The translations under genes were made by a program, and so were the position numbers. The notes beneath the pieces were generated by a model. It was not told the origin of the DNA and ran no database searches. It was given only the letters and a program-made list of their open reading frames with translations. A DNA stretch of 30,348 bases from CAYGBW01 sp964348185 (GTDB taxonomy: Bacteria; Desulfobacterota; BSN033; WVXP01), in the NCBI GenBank assembly GCA_964348185.1, contig CAYGBW010000166.1, positions 1-30,348 on the forward strand, in the 5' to 3' direction. Below, piece after piece: positions 1-8,174 of this stretch. Numbering within the stretch: position 1 is the first letter of the stretch; every line of letters begins with the position of its first letter.

Positions 1-42
1 CGTCAACTCATCGAGATTGAAGCCATTGTTGATTTGTCATAA
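1..42 (+). CDS. possible C-terminal tail of an upstream gene (partial)
   Basis: The first frame is open from the window edge to a TAA at 40-42, giving a 13-residue tail ending IVDLS. Upstream of peptide ABC permeases one often finds the substrate-binding protein gene, so this could be its end. The tail is too short to identify and may be chance. Confidence 0.2.
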   Translation, partial: RQLIEIEAIVDLS

Positions 43-334
43 AGTCATGATGTCCATCACGATACGAACTCAGAAGAATCTGGTAAGACGAGATGGCTAT
101 CATCATGAGAAGGCCGTTGAATGAGCAATCAGAAAACGGATGTTCTCCAATTTCAGGAGCAGTTGTCAACAAAGAGACCCTCTTAAGAGGTTTGATCAAG
201 ATACGATGGCCACGTTGTTTTGTGCTTCTCTGATGTAGCCATAAGAAAGCAGACCACAAATCGGGAAGGGTCGGTAGCCCGTTGCCCATGTTTTGAGTTT
301 CTCGACTCAACGAAAAGGGAGGGATAATCCAGTC
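43..334. other. non-coding leader before the ABC permease genes
   Basis: I see no convincing gene in this stretch. It holds a perfect 12-base palindrome, CCTCTTAAGAGG, at 179-190, which could be an operator. It also holds a small hairpin, TTGAGT/ACTCAA with a 6-base loop, at 293-310, just before the ribosome binding site of the permease. The minus-strand reading frame across it resembles no family I recognise and has no clear ribosome binding site. Confidence 0.4.
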
Positions 335-1255
335 ATGCCTCGTTTGATTGTGAGGCGGGTTTTCCAGTCAGGACTCGTTCTGATTGTGGTGAGTCTACTC
401 TCCTTTCTCCTCGTCTACGTCTCCGGAGATCCAATCAGCGTTTTGGTCCCTCTGGATGCGAGTCCTGAAGACGCTGATAACATCAGGGTCCAGTTTGGTC
501 TCGATCGCCCGATCTACGTTCAATACATTGTTTTCATCAGGCAGGCCTTGAAAGGAGACCTGGGCGATTCATTCCGATACCGGCAGAAGTCCTTAACCCT
601 TGTCCTTCAACGCCTTCCAACCACGCTTCTCCTCGTCGCGGCAACCGTTCTGATTGCTGTATTTATCTCCATTCCCCTGGGGGTTTTCTCAGCCTCTCGA
701 AAGGATACTGCCTTTGATCATCTGGCCACAGTCGTCTCTCTCTCTGGGATTTCAATCCCGGCCTTTTGGGTGGGGATCATGCTCATCCTGATCTTTGCTG
801 ACTATCTCAGGGTGCTTCCGCCATCGGGAAGGGGAGGGCTCAGCCATCTCATTCTCCCTGCTGTGACCAATAGTGTGAACCTCATCGGTCTCCTCACCCG
901 GCTCACACGGTCCACGATGGTGGAGGAATTGGAGAAGAGCTACATCGTTGCCCTCAGGGCAAAAGGGCTCCCCCGTTGGCTTCTCCACTATAAACATGCC
1001 CTTAGGAATTCGATGATCCCCGTGGTCACCGTGATTGGTCTCCAGTTTGGGACGCTGATCGGCGGATCGGTGATCGTCGAGACTGTCTTTGCCTGGCCCG
1101 GTGTTGGATGGCTCCTCTTCAGCGCAATCACCATGAGAGATCTCCCCCTGATCAGAGCCACGGTCTTGCTCATCTCTCTGCTTTTTGTAATCATCAATCT
1201 GATTGTGGATATTCTCTATACGTTCATCGATCCAAAGATCAGATACATCGAGTGA
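335..1255 (+). CDS. peptide/nickel-type ABC transporter permease (DppB/OppB family)
   Basis: This is an inner-membrane permease of the dipeptide/oligopeptide/nickel importer family, forming the translocation channel with the next gene's product. The 306-residue protein opens with the family's typical basic stretch and first membrane helix (RLIVRRVFQSG...). Several further hydrophobic helices follow. Near the C-terminal third is the ATPase-contact (EAA-type) loop, seen as LRAKGLPRWLLHYKHALRN, then the family signature ETVFAWPGVGWL. I chose the ATG at 335 because an AAGGGAGGG-like ribosome binding site lies about 12 bases upstream and family members begin here. An in-frame start at 293 would add 14 residues unlike the family. 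The DppC-like gene follows after 9 bases, so the two are co-translated. The substrate cannot be read from the sequence; peptides are the default. Confidence 0.9.
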   Translation: MPRLIVRRVFQSGLVLIVVSLLSFLLVYVSGDPISVLVPLDASPEDADNIRVQFGLDRPIYVQYIVFIRQALKGDLGDSFRYRQKSLTLVLQRLPTTLLLVAATVLIAVFISIPLGVFSASRKDTAFDHLATVVSLSGISIPAFWVGIMLILIFADYLRVLPPSGRGGLSHLILPAVTNSVNLIGLLTRLTRSTMVEELEKSYIVALRAKGLPRWLLHYKHALRNSMIPVVTVIGLQFGTLIGGSVIVETVFAWPGVGWLLFSAITMRDLPLIRATVLLISLLFVIINLIVDILYTFIDPKIRYIE

Positions 1256-1264
1256 AGGAAGGAG

Positions 1265-2086
1265 ATGAAAAGACTCCTTGTCAAGAAAAACACCATGATC
1301 AGCGTTGGCACCCTGTTTACCGCGGCGGTCGTGTTGATGGCTGTTCTTGCACCCCTCCTTTCCCCCCATGATTACGTCCAGCAGGATCTGTCCAAGGCCC
1401 TGAGGCCTCCTTTCTGGGTCAAGGGGGGACAATGGACAAATCCCCTCGGCACGGACCATCTGGGGAGAGACATCTTCACCCGCATCCTTTATGGGGCGAG
1501 GGTCTCTCTCTTCGTTGGTGTGGGATCCGTTCTGATCGCCGGGACGATCGGCATATCTCTTGGCCTTGTTGGGGGTTACCATGGGGGATGGCTCGATTCC
1601 CTGATCATGCGGATCGCAGACATCCAGTTATCCTTCCCTCCCATTTTTCTGGCCATCGCCATGATGGCGGTCTTTCCCCAGAACCTCTTGACCCTGATCC
1701 TGGTCCTGGGTGTAATCACCTGGGTCCAATTCGGACGGGTGGCTCGCGGTTCGACCCTGTCAGTCAGGGAAAAGGACTTTATTGAAGCCGCACGTTCCCT
1801 CGGAACGTCCAACACCAAGATCATTCTCCGCCATGTCCTCCCCAATATCATCTCTCCCCTGGTCGTCATCGCCACGGTCTACATCTCCAGGATGATCCTG
1901 GTGGAGGCCGGTCTCAGTTTCTTGGGCCTAGGCGTTCAGCCCCCGACCCCGGCCTGGGGGAGCATGCTGAGTGAGGGACGGACCTATTTCAAAATCGCGT
2001 GGTGGTATGCGACCTTTCCAGGAATTGCGATCTTTATCACCGTCCTGGGAATCAACGTGTTGGGCGATGGGTTGAGGAGGCTTTAG
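1265..2086 (+). CDS. peptide/nickel-type ABC transporter permease (DppC/OppC family)
   Basis: This is the second inner-membrane permease, expected to heterodimerise with the DppB-like protein. The 273-residue protein has an N-terminal membrane helix (residues about 11-30) and a periplasmic stretch carrying the family motif LGTDHLGRDIFTRILYGARVSL. The ATPase-contact loop reads DFIEAARSLGTSNTKIILRHVL, and the C-terminal signature is EAGLSFLGLGVQPPTPAWG. The ATG at 1265 sits directly after AAGGAAGGAG; a second Met, 10 codons in, is possible. The gene ends only 2 bases from the stop of the convergent ATPase gene. Here the ATPases come on the opposite strand instead of following in the same operon, which is unusual for this family. 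Confidence 0.9.
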   Translation: MKRLLVKKNTMISVGTLFTAAVVLMAVLAPLLSPHDYVQQDLSKALRPPFWVKGGQWTNPLGTDHLGRDIFTRILYGARVSLFVGVGSVLIAGTIGISLGLVGGYHGGWLDSLIMRIADIQLSFPPIFLAIAMMAVFPQNLLTLILVLGVITWVQFGRVARGSTLSVREKDFIEAARSLGTSNTKIILRHVLPNIISPLVVIATVYISRMILVEAGLSFLGLGVQPPTPAWGSMLSEGRTYFKIAWWYATFPGIAIFITVLGINVLGDGLRRL

Positions 2087-2088
2087 GG

Positions 2089-3084
2089 TTATGCTTCATG
2101 GCACGCGACCCAACGGCCAGGTCGGATCTCTTTGAATTCCGGTATCTCCTTTTGGCACAGAGGGTCTCGACGGTCCTGAAAGAGAGGGCATCGCGGATGA
2201 AACCGACATCCTGGGGGGGGATGGATTGGATTGGGGACATCCCCTTCCAAGAGGAAACGGCGCCGCTTTATCCGGGTGTTTGGGATAGGGATGGAGGAGA
2301 GGAGCGCCTTTGAATAGGGGTGGAGGGGAGCTTCGTGGAGTTCTTCTCCTGGAGCGGACTCGACGATTTTCCCCAGATACATCAAGGCGATCCGATCGCT
2401 GATATGCCTCACCACGCTGAGATCGTGGGAGATAAAGATGTAGGACAGCCCATATTCCTCCTGCAGATCCTTCAAGAGATTCAATACCTGCGCCTGTATC
2501 GATACGTCTAGGGCAGAGACGGGTTCATCGCCAACGACCAATTTGGGACGAAGGGCCAAGGCCCGGGCAATCCCAATCCGTTGCCTCTGTCCACCGCTGA
2601 ACTCACGGGGATAGCGAGAGATATGCTCGGGCTTTAGCCCAACCCGATCAAGAAGGTGAACGACCAGGTCCTTTCTCTCTTGCCCTGTTCCAATGTTGAA
2701 ATTATCCAGGGGCTCCCTGACGATGTTTCCGATCGTCATCTTGGGATTCAGGGACCCGTAAGGATCCTGGTAGATGATCTGCATCTTTCTCCGGCAATCC
2801 TTCAGCTGCCTCCGGTCCAACTTACAGATGTCGTCCCCCTCCAACCAGACCTGACCCGAGGTTGGCTCGATGAGACGGAGGAGGGCTCTCCCCGTGGTGG
2901 ATTTGCCGCATCCGCTCTCTCCCACAAGCCCCAATGTTTTCCCCTTCTCCAAAGTAAAGCTGACACCATCCAGGGCATAAACCATTTCCCTCCTTTTTGA
3001 AAAGAGCCCTGACCTGACGGGGTAGTATTTCTTAAGATCCTTCACCTCTAAGAGCATGGGAGCAACCTGCTGCTCATTTCCCAT
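2089..3084 (-). CDS. peptide ABC transporter ATP-binding protein (OppF/DppF family)
   Basis: This is a cytoplasmic ATPase that energises the peptide permeases. With the start at 3084 it has 331 residues. Walker A is GESGCGKST (about 56-63), the ABC signature FSGGQRQ lies near 162, Walker B is LVVGDE (Asp about 186), and the switch histidine is in SHDLS (about 220). The C-terminus has the oligopeptide-transporter extension with GCRFHPRCP and further cysteines. Some members of this family bind an iron-sulfur cluster there. The frame stays open far upstream into the OppD gene, but that part is shadow: homology begins at LLEVKDLKKYYPV. ATG at 3084 gives an 11-base overlap with OppD, consistent with translational coupling; 3057 and 3111 are alternatives. 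It is convergent with the permease pair. Confidence 0.9.
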   Translation of the reverse strand: MGNEQQVAPMLLEVKDLKKYYPVRSGLFSKRREMVYALDGVSFTLEKGKTLGLVGESGCGKSTTGRALLRLIEPTSGQVWLEGDDICKLDRRQLKDCRRKMQIIYQDPYGSLNPKMTIGNIVREPLDNFNIGTGQERKDLVVHLLDRVGLKPEHISRYPREFSGGQRQRIGIARALALRPKLVVGDEPVSALDVSIQAQVLNLLKDLQEEYGLSYIFISHDLSVVRHISDRIALMYLGKIVESAPGEELHEAPLHPYSKALLSSIPIPNTRIKRRRFLLEGDVPNPIHPPPGCRFHPRCPLFQDRRDPLCQKEIPEFKEIRPGRWVACHEA

Positions 3085-4048
3085 AGAGCCAACATCGCAC
3101 GGAAGCGTCATCTGACACCCGTTTCCATTCTGGAGATTCCTCCCGGCATATCCCCATTCCTTCGAGGCATCTTGGGTGAAAGAGACAGCCTCTGGGCAAC
3201 GCATGAAGGCTGGGCACAACACCCGGGATTTCTTGAAGCCTCGTCGCCTTTTTCCCCTCCTCCCCGTAAGGCATGGACTGCAAAAGCCCACGAGTATAAG
3301 GATGCCGGGGGTTTTCGAAAATCTCATCCACAACGGCCTCTTCAACGATCTCGCCTGCATACATGACGATCACCCGTTGCGCCGACTCTGCAATGATTCC
3401 CAGGTCATGGGTGATCAGAATGATGGCAGTGTCCAATTCCTCTTTTAACTGAAGCATAAGATCGAGAATCTGTGCCTGTATGGTGACGTCGAGTGCTGTG
3501 GTCGGTTCATCCGCAATGAGGGCCTGGGGGCGACAGGCCAATGCCATCGCGATCATGATTCGCTGCTGCATTCCGCCACTCATCTGATAGGGGTATTCAG
3601 AGATTCTCTCTTCCGGGGAGGGAATCTTGACGAATTTCAGCATCTCAATCGATTGTTCTAAAGCCTCCCTTTTCGAAGATCCTCGATGGAGCTGGAAGAC
3701 TTCGGACATCTGATCCCTGATGGTGAACACAGGATCGAGAGAACTCATGGGATCCTGGAAGATCATAGAGATCTTGTTGCCCCTGATCTCTTGCATCTGG
3801 CCCTCGGACCGCTTCAAGAGGTCACGCCCTTCAAAAAGAATCTCGCCCTCAACGATTCTCCCTGGGGGATCGTTGATCAGCCTGAGGATAGAGAGGGCGG
3901 TAACGCTTTTTCCACATCCCGATTCCCCCACAATCCCAAGGGTTTCTTTCCGATGGAGGTCCCAACTCACCCCATTCACGGCTTTTCCGATCCCCTCTGG
4001 GCCGAAGAAAAAGGTCTTCAGATTCCGAATCTGCAGAATAGAGGACAT
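3074..4048 (-). CDS. peptide ABC transporter ATP-binding protein (OppD/DppD family)
   Basis: This is the partner ATPase of the peptide importer, 324 residues long. Visible motifs are Walker A GESGCGKS (41-48), Q-loop Gln98 in FQDPMSSLDP, signature MSGGMQQR (156-163), Walker B LIADEP (Asp180, Glu181), D-loop ALDV and H-loop His214. The C-terminal family extension contains GCLFHPRC and two further cysteines (Cys288, 294, 301, 319), the pattern that can hold a 4Fe-4S cluster in some DppD proteins. GGGAG lies immediately upstream of the ATG. It is the first gene of a two-gene operon with OppF. The 360 bases upstream separate it from a divergent aminotransferase. Confidence 0.92.
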   Translation of the reverse strand: MSSILQIRNLKTFFFGPEGIGKAVNGVSWDLHRKETLGIVGESGCGKSVTALSILRLINDPPGRIVEGEILFEGRDLLKRSEGQMQEIRGNKISMIFQDPMSSLDPVFTIRDQMSEVFQLHRGSSKREALEQSIEMLKFVKIPSPEERISEYPYQMSGGMQQRIMIAMALACRPQALIADEPTTALDVTIQAQILDLMLQLKEELDTAIILITHDLGIIAESAQRVIVMYAGEIVEEAVVDEIFENPRHPYTRGLLQSMPYGEEGKKATRLQEIPGVVPSLHALPRGCLFHPRCLEGMGICREESPEWKRVSDDASVRCWLYGK

Positions 4049-4236
4049 CTCCCTGCCTTCGCTGGGATGAGGCAGATCCCAAAACTCGGCCTCTCAAAGT
4101 GCCCAAAGCAAGCACAAAAGGCTCTTGACATAAACCGATGCATTTTATCAAATCTCCCTGGCCCCCGCAAACCTTGGGTCAATGCAGATTCGGGGATCGT
4201 CGTAAGATTGCCTTCCTTTTCTCTTCCCAGGAATTG

Positions 4237-4245
4237 TGCTAGAAT
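4237..4245 (+). promoter_or_regulatory. candidate extended -10 promoter for the aminotransferase
   Basis: TGCTAGAAT fits an extended -10 (TGnTATAAT with one mismatch). No good -35 lies 17 bases upstream. Transcription would start near 4252, leaving a leader of about 155 bases. The rest of 4049-4408 is non-coding. It also has a TTGACA at 4125-4130, followed only by a poor -10 (TATCAA, 15-base spacer). Confidence 0.3.
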
Positions 4246-4408
4246 TCGGGTCTTCAGGAAGGCCTACCTAGGCCGAAAGAGGGAGCTTATTTGAGGGAAA
4301 TGGGATTGTTAAAGGCTTATGTCTAGAAGAACCAAGAGCATTCAAAGGAGACAAAGGTCGAGGTTGACCATGTCTTCTGGGAGACCGATCTGAGTAGGAG
4401 GGTCTAAG

Positions 4409-5596
4409 GTGGATTGGCATGATGCAGCGCTATCAAACCGAGTTGTGAACATTCAATCACCGAAGTTCGGTATTATTGCCGAGGTCCGCAAAGGGATAGA
4501 AGGTCTGAGCGATGTGGTGGTTCTTGGGTATGGTGAACCGGACCTGGACACCCCCGAGTCTATCCGAGAGGCTGGCAAAAGGGCAATTGACGAGGGGTTC
4601 ACCCATTATGTGCTTCCCGTTGAGGGCTACACGCCCTTGAGGGAGGCGATTGCCAAAAAGCTTTCGAGATGGAATGGGATTTCGGTTGATCCCGACACGG
4701 AGATCTTGGTCACTGCGGGTGTACAGGAGGCGATCAATGTGGCCATGTTGACCCTGATAAACCCGGGGGATGAGGTGATTATGCCACAGCCCTATTATTA
4801 CTCAGATCCTCTGGCGGTCATTCTGGCTGGAGGCAAGCCCGTCTACACGCAGCTTCGGGAAGAAAACGATTTCAGACTGGATTTCCCCGATCTCAGGAGT
4901 AAGATAACCGATCGGACAAAATGCTTTTTCTTTATCTCCCCTAACTGTCCCACCGGCTCGGTCTTTACGAAAGGCGATTTAGAAAGCCTTGCTGAGATTG
5001 CCATGGAAAAGCATATCTTCATGGTCTCAGATGAGATCTACGAGGATCTGGTCTACGATGGGGAGAAGAACGTTAGCCTTGCCTCCCTTCCAGGAATGAA
5101 AGACTACGCCATATCCCTGTTTGGTCTCTCAAAGACCTTTGCCATGACCGGCTGGCGGATTGGTTACATGATCGGCCCCGAACGTATCGTGGGCCAAATG
5201 AAAGAGATTCATGCCCAAATCGCGATCTGTGCGAATTCCATTGCCCAGAAGGCGGCTTTTGAAGCGCTGACCTCCTATGAGACCCATGCCTCCGAGGTCA
5301 GAGGGATTTATGAGGAGCGACGTAACGTTTTTGTCAAGGGGTTGAACGACCTTGGTTTTCGTTGCAAGCCTCCGGCCGGTTCTTTCTATGTCTACTGCAA
5401 CATATCGGTCTTTGAGATGACGGGATTTGAACTCGCTAAACGCATAGCGGCAGAGGCAAGGGTCCTCGGTTATCCAGGAACTGCCTATACTGAGGACAGT
5501 AGCGGTGATCCCTATATCAGATTTGCCTATACGGTCAGCAAAGAGAGGCTTCAGGTGGCTCTCGATCGGCTCGCGGGCTTTGTCAGAAACCTGTGA
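4409..5596 (+). CDS. PLP-dependent class I/II aminotransferase (aspartate aminotransferase superfamily)
   Basis: This cytoplasmic enzyme transfers an amino group between an amino acid and a 2-oxo acid. The 395-residue length fits fold-type I aminotransferases. The PLP lysine is Lys242 in SKTFAMTGWRIGY. Other visible residues are Asn179 in SPNCPTG, Asp208 and Tyr211 in SDEIYEDL, and the substrate-carboxylate arginine Arg372 in YIRFAY. HYVLPVEGYTPLREAI near the N-terminus is also typical. It starts at GTG, with a strong AGGAGG about 6 bases upstream. It faces the AOR/ferredoxin operon with only 29 bases between stops. Substrate specificity cannot be assigned. Next to a peptide importer and an aldehyde oxidoreductase, a role in amino-acid degradation is plausible. 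Confidence 0.92.
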   Translation: MDWHDAALSNRVVNIQSPKFGIIAEVRKGIEGLSDVVVLGYGEPDLDTPESIREAGKRAIDEGFTHYVLPVEGYTPLREAIAKKLSRWNGISVDPDTEILVTAGVQEAINVAMLTLINPGDEVIMPQPYYYSDPLAVILAGGKPVYTQLREENDFRLDFPDLRSKITDRTKCFFFISPNCPTGSVFTKGDLESLAEIAMEKHIFMVSDEIYEDLVYDGEKNVSLASLPGMKDYAISLFGLSKTFAMTGWRIGYMIGPERIVGQMKEIHAQIAICANSIAQKAAFEALTSYETHASEVRGIYEERRNVFVKGLNDLGFRCKPPAGSFYVYCNISVFEMTGFELAKRIAAEARVLGYPGTAYTEDSSGDPYIRFAYTVSKERLQVALDRLAGFVRNL

Positions 5597-5625
5597 TGAC
5601 GAGATCGGCCACGGATGTGACGGAC

Positions 5626-7434
5626 CTACCGGGGATTTCCCTTCTCGTCCCATCCCTTGATTCGATAATACTCTTTGACCATCCTCTGGATGTCGATCAC
5701 GCTCCCCTTGGAAGGGCCCTCCTCAAGGGGCTGCTGAGTAAATCGACTGGGAAGGGTGTCCAGGGAGCTTTCCAATCCAAATTCGATGTTGAGAAGTCGG
5801 TCAGCCACAATGTGGTTCTTCAGGACCTCATCGACCCCTTCCGGGGTGAATCCCAGACCTGTCCCGGCCCGCAAAAGCCTCGACCCTGACTCAAAATCGA
5901 GAATGTCCATGCACAGGCCGATGTTCTTGCACATGGTCAGGCAGTCTGTCATCAGGGCAAGACGCTCACTGTAATCAACCAGCGCAGCTTTGCCGTTTTC
6001 GGCTAGGCGATCGGCTGCATCCCTCGTTCCAAAACGCTTCTCCGCCTCCTCGTAGCGCTCCGTCAACTCGAAGAAGGGCTCTGCCCTCAGATGATCTCCC
6101 CCCCGAGAGGCAATCGCATAAGTCAGACCATAGGCTTTGATGCCCCGCGGATCACCACAGATCAGGTCCAATCCCTTGACATGGAAAGCATACGCATCGG
6201 TCTCATTCCCGAACCGCTGGGCCAGGCTTCGGGTACCCTCGGCAAAGGCATCGCCGATCCCCTCACGGGCGGCTGTCATGTGGAGGATCTTTTCAATGGC
6301 TTTCCGGTTTCCCCAGGTCAGGTCGAGGCCGTCCAGATCGTCTTTTGTCAAAAGCCCCCTCTGGATGCACTCCATGGCCCAGCCGATGGTCTCCCCGGAG
6401 CTGACCGAGTCCATGCCCATTCGATTGAGAAAAGCATTCATCTTGAGTGCAAATTCAAGGTCGTCATTGCCCAACCGAGACGAGTAGGTGCAGAGGGTTT
6501 CAAACTCCGGCCCTTCGCTCTCCACGTCGCCGCTTATGTAGTACCGGGAACAGTGGACGTTACAGTTGAAGCAACTCTTGTTTTTGACCTTGAAGTCTCT
6601 GGCCAGCCTTTCCCCGCTGACCCGATCCACATAATCGCAGACGCCTTTTTGAAAGTGATTGGTGGGTAAGATCCCAAGACGGTTGAGGGCTGTCATGAGC
6701 ATGGTCGTCCCCATCGTCTTTCTTGCCTCGAACTCGGGATGGGCCACGATCTTTTGATCAATCGCTCTGCATTGTTCCTGGTAGGCCATGGGGTCAGCCA
6801 CTGCCACCGGACGGGTCCCTCGCACGGCAATGGCCTTGAGATGCTTTGATCCGAAGAGACAGCCCATACCGGTTCGGCCACACATTCTCGAATTATTACA
6901 GGCAACGGTCGCGAATTTTACCAGATTCTCCCCTGCTGGGCCGATGGCAGCGATCTGGGCAGCGTTGTCCCCCAGTTCCTTCCGGATGGCAGAGGTCGTC
7001 TCCCAGATGTCCCTTCCCCACAGATGGGAGGCGTCCCGGATCTCTACATGGTCATCAACAATCAGAAGATAACTCGGTCCCTCCGCTCGACCGGTGAAGA
7101 TGATCTGATCGTATCCTGCCTCTTTCAGTTCAGGTCCGAAGTGACCCCCTGCTGCAGAATCCCCCAGAATCCCGGTGAGCGGCGACTTTCCAGAGATGGT
7201 GAAATAGGCAGATCCTGTCAGAAGTGTCCCTGTCAGGGGACCCACACCGATGAGCAGAAGGTTTTCCGGAGACAAGGGGTCTACATCCCGTCTCAATTCA
7301 AGGGACAGTCGCCTTGAGTTGAGCCCCCTGCCGCCGATTACCTTGAGCATGAAGTCCGGATCTGTTTTTTCCCTGCGGATTTTTCCCGAGGTCAGATCCA
7401 CCCTCAGAATCCGTCCCCCATATCCAGGCAGCAT
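5626..7434 (-). CDS. tungsten-containing aldehyde:ferredoxin oxidoreductase
   Basis: This family oxidises aldehydes to carboxylic acids, or runs the reverse reaction, using ferredoxin and a tungsto-bispterin cofactor plus one 4Fe-4S cluster. The 602-residue protein starts with the typical GYGGRILRVDLTSG and IGGRGLNSR. It has ACNNSRMCGRTGMGCLFGSK, the cluster motif C288-x2-C291-x3-C295 (SCFNCNVHC), and a fourth cysteine at Cys502 in the TDCLTMCK context. The pterin-binding segment GLDLICGDPRGIKAYGL (421-437) is intact. A GAGGGA lies about 13 bases before the ATG. The start abuts the stop of the upstream ferredoxin gene, so the two are translationally coupled. The aldehyde substrate is unknown; amino-acid-derived aldehydes are an inference from context. 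Confidence 0.95.
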   Translation of the reverse strand: MLPGYGGRILRVDLTSGKIRREKTDPDFMLKVIGGRGLNSRRLSLELRRDVDPLSPENLLLIGVGPLTGTLLTGSAYFTISGKSPLTGILGDSAAGGHFGPELKEAGYDQIIFTGRAEGPSYLLIVDDHVEIRDASHLWGRDIWETTSAIRKELGDNAAQIAAIGPAGENLVKFATVACNNSRMCGRTGMGCLFGSKHLKAIAVRGTRPVAVADPMAYQEQCRAIDQKIVAHPEFEARKTMGTTMLMTALNRLGILPTNHFQKGVCDYVDRVSGERLARDFKVKNKSCFNCNVHCSRYYISGDVESEGPEFETLCTYSSRLGNDDLEFALKMNAFLNRMGMDSVSSGETIGWAMECIQRGLLTKDDLDGLDLTWGNRKAIEKILHMTAAREGIGDAFAEGTRSLAQRFGNETDAYAFHVKGLDLICGDPRGIKAYGLTYAIASRGGDHLRAEPFFELTERYEEAEKRFGTRDAADRLAENGKAALVDYSERLALMTDCLTMCKNIGLCMDILDFESGSRLLRAGTGLGFTPEGVDEVLKNHIVADRLLNIEFGLESSLDTLPSRFTQQPLEEGPSKGSVIDIQRMVKEYYRIKGWDEKGNPR

Positions 7435-7956
7435 CTATTTGTCCCTCACCCTAGCCCACCCGTCTCTCATGTCCTCAGAAACCATCTCGGCAAAGCAGAC
7501 TCTTTTCCCCTCCGATGAAAGTTCCCGGCTCTGCCTCCTTATGCTCTTCAGGCTGACGGCCCCTGTCACTTTGGGTTCAAACACGATGGCCCCGAGGTTA
7601 CACTCCCGGACACACTCGGGATCCCCCCCGCAGAGATCACAGACATGGGCCACCTCGTCGAATATTTCAATGGCCCCGATGGGACATCGAGTTTCACAGA
7701 CGCCACAAGCCGTACAGAGGCTTTGGGACACCACAATCTCACCCATTTGCCCAACCCCGATGGCAGACTCAGGGCATCTTTTGCAATAGCGCTCCCGGCA
7801 CTGCTGGCAGACAACGGGGACGTCGATTCCCCTGTCTTCGATCTTGGCGACCTTGATCCGCGATCCCTTCCTGCCAACCTTCCCCGAGTGAAGGAAGGAG
7901 CAGGTGACCTCGCACCTGCGGCATCCGGAACACTTGGAAACATCCAACTTGATCAT
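7435..7956 (-). CDS. four-cluster [4Fe-4S] ferredoxin, partner of AOR
   Basis: This is an electron-transfer subunit of the HycB/AOR-partner type. The 173-residue protein has sixteen ligand-type cysteines in four groups: C9/C12/C15/C19, C50/C53/C58/C61, C81/C84/C87/C91 and C106/C109/C115/C119. These would hold four [4Fe-4S] clusters. One extra cysteine is at 154. Basic residues fill the loop after the first group. It is the first gene of the operon and its TAG directly precedes the AOR ATG. It probably shuttles electrons between the AOR and a further carrier. The C-terminal 45 residues are not a cluster domain and may dock the catalytic subunit. Confidence 0.93.
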   Translation of the reverse strand: MIKLDVSKCSGCRRCEVTCSFLHSGKVGRKGSRIKVAKIEDRGIDVPVVCQQCRERYCKRCPESAIGVGQMGEIVVSQSLCTACGVCETRCPIGAIEIFDEVAHVCDLCGGDPECVRECNLGAIVFEPKVTGAVSLKSIRRQSRELSSEGKRVCFAEMVSEDMRDGWARVRDK

Positions 7957-8051
7957 TTTCCCGGGGCCCTTTCAATCCGGTAGGGAACCCAATCCTTCAG
8001 AGCGGATTCTGTGTGAAGGGCTAATTCTTCCCAAGGTCCCTTTCCGCCCAC

Positions 8052-8074
8052 CCATCTCCCCCAAAAGGAGATGG
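8052..8074. repeat. 8-bp inverted repeat at the AOR operon promoter
   Basis: CCATCTCC (8052-8059) and GGAGATGG (8067-8074) are perfect complements around a 7-base loop. The element overlaps the predicted transcription start of the ferredoxin/AOR operon, so it could be an operator or a 5' leader hairpin. No T-tract follows in either direction, so a terminator is less likely. Confidence 0.5.
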
Positions 8075-8078
8075 TCCA

Positions 8079-8108
8079 ATACTAACAGAAAGCATCTTTT
8101 TCTTTCAA
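8079..8108 (-). promoter_or_regulatory. candidate sigma-70-type promoter of the ferredoxin/AOR operon
   Basis: On the minus strand, TTGAAA (8103-8108) and TAGTAT (8079-8084) are separated by 18 bases. The -35 matches 5 of 6 consensus bases and the -10 matches 4 of 6. Transcription would start near 8072, giving a leader of about 115 bases before the ferredoxin ATG. Confidence 0.4.
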
Positions 8109-8174
8109 GGTAACCGAGAAAGAACCGATCCTCTCGTAAGACTCATCGTCTAATATCCAACCGTAGGCTGACGA

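Noticed and set aside
8..310. 100-codon open frame on the minus strand before the permease genes
   Set aside because: No ribosome site and no recognisable family. It crosses the permease leader and its ribosome site, so it was left out.
752..1582. 276-codon open frame on the minus strand across the two permease genes
   Set aside because: Its composition (His/Asp/Gly/Pro-rich) is that of an antisense shadow; the plus-strand frames have clear membrane-protein homology.
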